From positions 3,714,501 through 3,778,500 of the forward strand of contig NZ_JAFIBU010000001.1 of the NCBI RefSeq assembly GCF_017833255.1: a stretch of DNA of 64,000 nt, read 5' to 3'. The notes below the pieces were generated by a model, which was given only the letters and a program-made list of their open reading frames with translations, was not told where the DNA came from and made no database searches. Both the position numbers and the translations under genes were made by a program. This document shows, one piece after another, positions 62,165-64,000 of this stretch. The DNA is from Paenibacillus sp. PvR098 (GTDB lineage: Bacteria > Bacillota > Bacilli > Paenibacillales > NBRC-103111). Numbering within the stretch: position 1 is the first letter of the stretch; every line of letters begins with the position of its first letter.

Positions 62165-63892
62165 ATGTCGAATTTGTTAACGGGTATTGCTGCTTCTCCC
62201 GGCTTCGCTATTGCCAAAGCTTACCGGCTGAAGGCCTCGACTTATGTTCCTGTCCGAAGCGAAGTGACAGATACCAAGCAGGAAGCACAACGCTTTCGGG
62301 AAGCCGTCGAGCAGGCTAAACAGGAATTGGAATCGATTCGAGAGCTGACGGAAGCGAGACTCGGTTCCCAGAAGGCTGAAATTTTTGAATCGCATTTACT
62401 TTCGCTCGAGGATCCGGATTTCATAGATGTCATTCTTGATAACATCGTGCAGGAAGCAATCAATGCAGAGTACGCGCTTCATGAGGTTTCACAAGCTTTT
62501 ATTGAGGCGCTGCTGGCGATGGATAATGAGCTGTTAAGAGAACGCGCCGCCGATGTACGCGATGTATCCGGGCGCTTAATGAGCGGATTGCGCGGGGAGA
62601 AGTATACCACCGTCTCGGATATTGCAGAGGAGTCTATTATTATAGCCGAGGATCTCTCCCCCTCGGATACGGCACAGCTCAATTTGGATGTGGTGCGGGG
62701 TTTTATTACGGAAATCGGAAGCCGTACGTCCCACTCCGCGATCATGGCCCGTTCGTTGGGTATCCCGGCCATCGTCGGTGTCGGAGCGAGCGCAGGAGAG
62801 ATTACAGCGGGTGTCACCGTCATTATGGATGCCGTAGAAGGCCGTATGGTGGTTGATCCGAGCGAAGAGGAATTGGAAGCTTACCGTCAGAAGAAGGAAC
62901 AATACGAAATCCGTCAGGCCGAGCTGAGCAAGCTCAAGGATCAGCCCACGATTTCCAAAGACGGCCGACAGGTAGAGCTCGCAGCCAATATCGGCAGTGT
63001 GGAGGACATGCAGAAGGTGCTCGATAACGGCGCTGAAGGCATCGGATTGTTCCGGACGGAATTTTTATATATGGGACGGAGTTCATTTCCTACGGAAGAG
63101 GAGCAATTCAAGGTCTATAAGTATGTGCTTGAAAAAATGGAGGGCAAGCCGGTCGTTATCCGTACACTGGATATCGGTGGCGACAAGGAGCTTCCATATC
63201 TGGAGCTTCCTAAAGAGAGCAATCCTTTTCTTGGCCTGCGTGCCGTTCGTCTTTGCCTCGATCGGCAGGATTTATTCCGCACGCAGCTGCGCGCACTTCT
63301 ACGGGCAAGCCGTCACGGCCAACTGAAGATCATGTTCCCGATGATTGCTGTTCTCGAAGAGCTTTTGGAAGCCAAGCGTCTGCTTCAAGAAGAGAGAGAC
63401 AAGCTTGTCCAAGAAGGCCAAGCGGTAGCTGACCACATCGAAGTAGGAATGATGATCGAAGTGCCTGCAGCGGCGCTTGCGGCAGATAGCTTTGCCCAAG
63501 AGGTCGATTTCTTCAGTATCGGGACGAACGATCTGATTCAATATACAATGGCTGCAGACCGGATGAACGAAACCGTATCGTACCTGTATCAACCGTGTCA
63601 TCCTTCCATTCTCAGACTCATTCAAATGGTTATTCGCGCGGCTGAGCGAGAGGGCAAGTGGGTCGGCATGTGCGGGGAGATGGCCGGCGATGAAACGGCG
63701 ATTCCTCTGCTGCTGGGACTAGGGCTGCATGAGTTTAGTATGAGCGCCAGTTCCATTCTACCTGCCAGAGCGCTGATTCGTGAGCTTGTTCAAGAAGAAT
63801 GGGTCGCTCACGCTGATCGTGCGCTCGCGATGAGAAGCCAGAATGAAATCAAAGAGTATGTTCATATGCTGACAAGGAGTGATTCTAAGTGA
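62165..63892 (+). CDS. ptsI: PTS enzyme I
   Basis: 575 aa from ATG 62165, 17 bp after mtlD. The active His is in GSRTSHSAIMARSLGIPAIVG, the PEP/Mg region in GLFRTEFLYMGR and VIRTLDIGGDKELPYL, and the C-terminal active site in GMCGEMAGDETAIPLLLGLG. It passes phosphate from PEP to HPr. Its place inside a sugar operon and before ptsH is unusual: the general Bacillus operon is ptsH-ptsI. This may be a dedicated paralogue or the only copy; the window cannot say. Confidence 0.95.
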   Translation: MSNLLTGIAASPGFAIAKAYRLKASTYVPVRSEVTDTKQEAQRFREAVEQAKQELESIRELTEARLGSQKAEIFESHLLSLEDPDFIDVILDNIVQEAINAEYALHEVSQAFIEALLAMDNELLRERAADVRDVSGRLMSGLRGEKYTTVSDIAEESIIIAEDLSPSDTAQLNLDVVRGFITEIGSRTSHSAIMARSLGIPAIVGVGASAGEITAGVTVIMDAVEGRMVVDPSEEELEAYRQKKEQYEIRQAELSKLKDQPTISKDGRQVELAANIGSVEDMQKVLDNGAEGIGLFRTEFLYMGRSSFPTEEEQFKVYKYVLEKMEGKPVVIRTLDIGGDKELPYLELPKESNPFLGLRAVRLCLDRQDLFRTQLRALLRASRHGQLKIMFPMIAVLEELLEAKRLLQEERDKLVQEGQAVADHIEVGMMIEVPAAALAADSFAQEVDFFSIGTNDLIQYTMAADRMNETVSYLYQPCHPSILRLIQMVIRAAEREGKWVGMCGEMAGDETAIPLLLGLGLHEFSMSASSILPARALIRELVQEEWVAHADRALAMRSQNEIKEYVHMLTRSDSK

Positions 63893-64000
63893 CATCCCAA
63901 ACCTTTACTGTGCTCAATCCTTCCGGATTTCATGCACGCCCTACGAAAATGTTCGTTCAGACCGCCAGCACGTTCCCGTGTAAAGTGAATGTGATTAAAA
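63889..64000 (+). CDS. ptsH: phosphocarrier protein HPr, 3' partial
   Basis: Starts at GTG 63889, overlapping the ptsI stop (GTGA), with AAGGAG at 63874-63879. The visible 37 residues include NPSGFHARPTKMFVQ, in which the His is the phosphorylation site. The Ser-46 region lies beyond the window, so HPr versus a Crh-like form with altered residues is decided by the His present here. Continues past the right edge. Confidence 0.9.
   Translation, partial: MTSQTFTVLNPSGFHARPTKMFVQTASTFPCKVNVIK

Overview
The window looks like a chromosomal segment of a low-to-medium GC, endospore-forming Firmicute of the Paenibacillus type. Evidence for this is inference from several signals together: Gram-positive Shine-Dalgarno sequences (AAGGAGG-like) with many GTG and TTG starts, sporulation genes (ydcC-like lipoprotein, cmpA, an sda-like ORF), an S-layer-homology protein, the ydcC-alr-ndoAI-ndoA order known from Bacillus, and the Bacillus-type mtlA-mtlR-mtlF-mtlD order.

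Layout. (1) 1-20.8 kb is a surface-glycan island: a Wzt-like ABC ATPase cut by the left edge, FkbM and class I methyltransferases, several glycosyltransferases, a GT-C membrane protein, a flippase-like LPG_synthase_TM protein, the four dTDP-L-rhamnose genes (rmlA, rmlC, rmlB, rmlD), ugd and galU on the minus strand, and a WbaP/WcaJ-type priming transferase. The first 10.7 kb is much more AT-rich than the rest and carries intergenic debris, which suggests transfer. (2) 20.9-29 kb: a PfkB kinase, ydcC-like lipoprotein, alr, the ndoAI/ndoA (MazEF-type) pair, tex, minus-strand cmpA and sprT. (3) 29-32 kb: five tRNA genes (Asn, Ser, Glu, two Leu-GAG) separated by a gene-poor zone that holds two very small ORFs, one Sda-like with an apparent ATT start. 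(4) 31.8-47.5 kb: housekeeping and accessory genes (YitT family, SLH protein with a structured leader, nfo, purU, nirBD behind a TnrA-like box, tkt, ppnP, pgi, yvyE/yigZ, tetR, yjbQ, DUF1128). (5) 48.0-54.3 kb: a thiazole/oxazole-modified microcin (TOMM, linear azol(in)e peptide) cluster. A 93-residue precursor with a Gly/Cys/Phe core (12 Cys, no Ser or Thr) is followed by a ThiF-like maturation protein, a fused cyclodehydratase-YcaO protein ending in PHPHPFP, and a two-domain SagB-type dehydrogenase. It resembles the heterocycloanthracin/sonorensin family and is the most interesting system here. (6) 54.3-56.7 kb: a His/Tyr-rich small protein and a secreted acetamidase/formamidase fused to a copper-amine-oxidase-N-like domain. 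(7) 57.0-64.0 kb: a mannitol PTS operon mtlA-mtlR-mtlF-mtlD followed, unusually, by ptsI and then ptsH (cut by the right edge).

How the genes fit together. In the island, rml, ugd and galU supply nucleotide sugars, the priming transferase and glycosyltransferases build a lipid-linked glycan, and the ABC ATPase with its glycan-binding tail would export it. In the TOMM cluster the first enzyme gene has a RRE/PqqD-like N-terminus for leader binding, the YcaO fusion would convert Cys to thiazoline, and the SagB homologue would oxidise thiazoline to thiazole. No transporter, dedicated protease or immunity gene is visible beside it. In the mtl operon PtsI, HPr, MtlF and MtlA form a complete phosphorelay and MtlD oxidises the product to fructose 6-phosphate.
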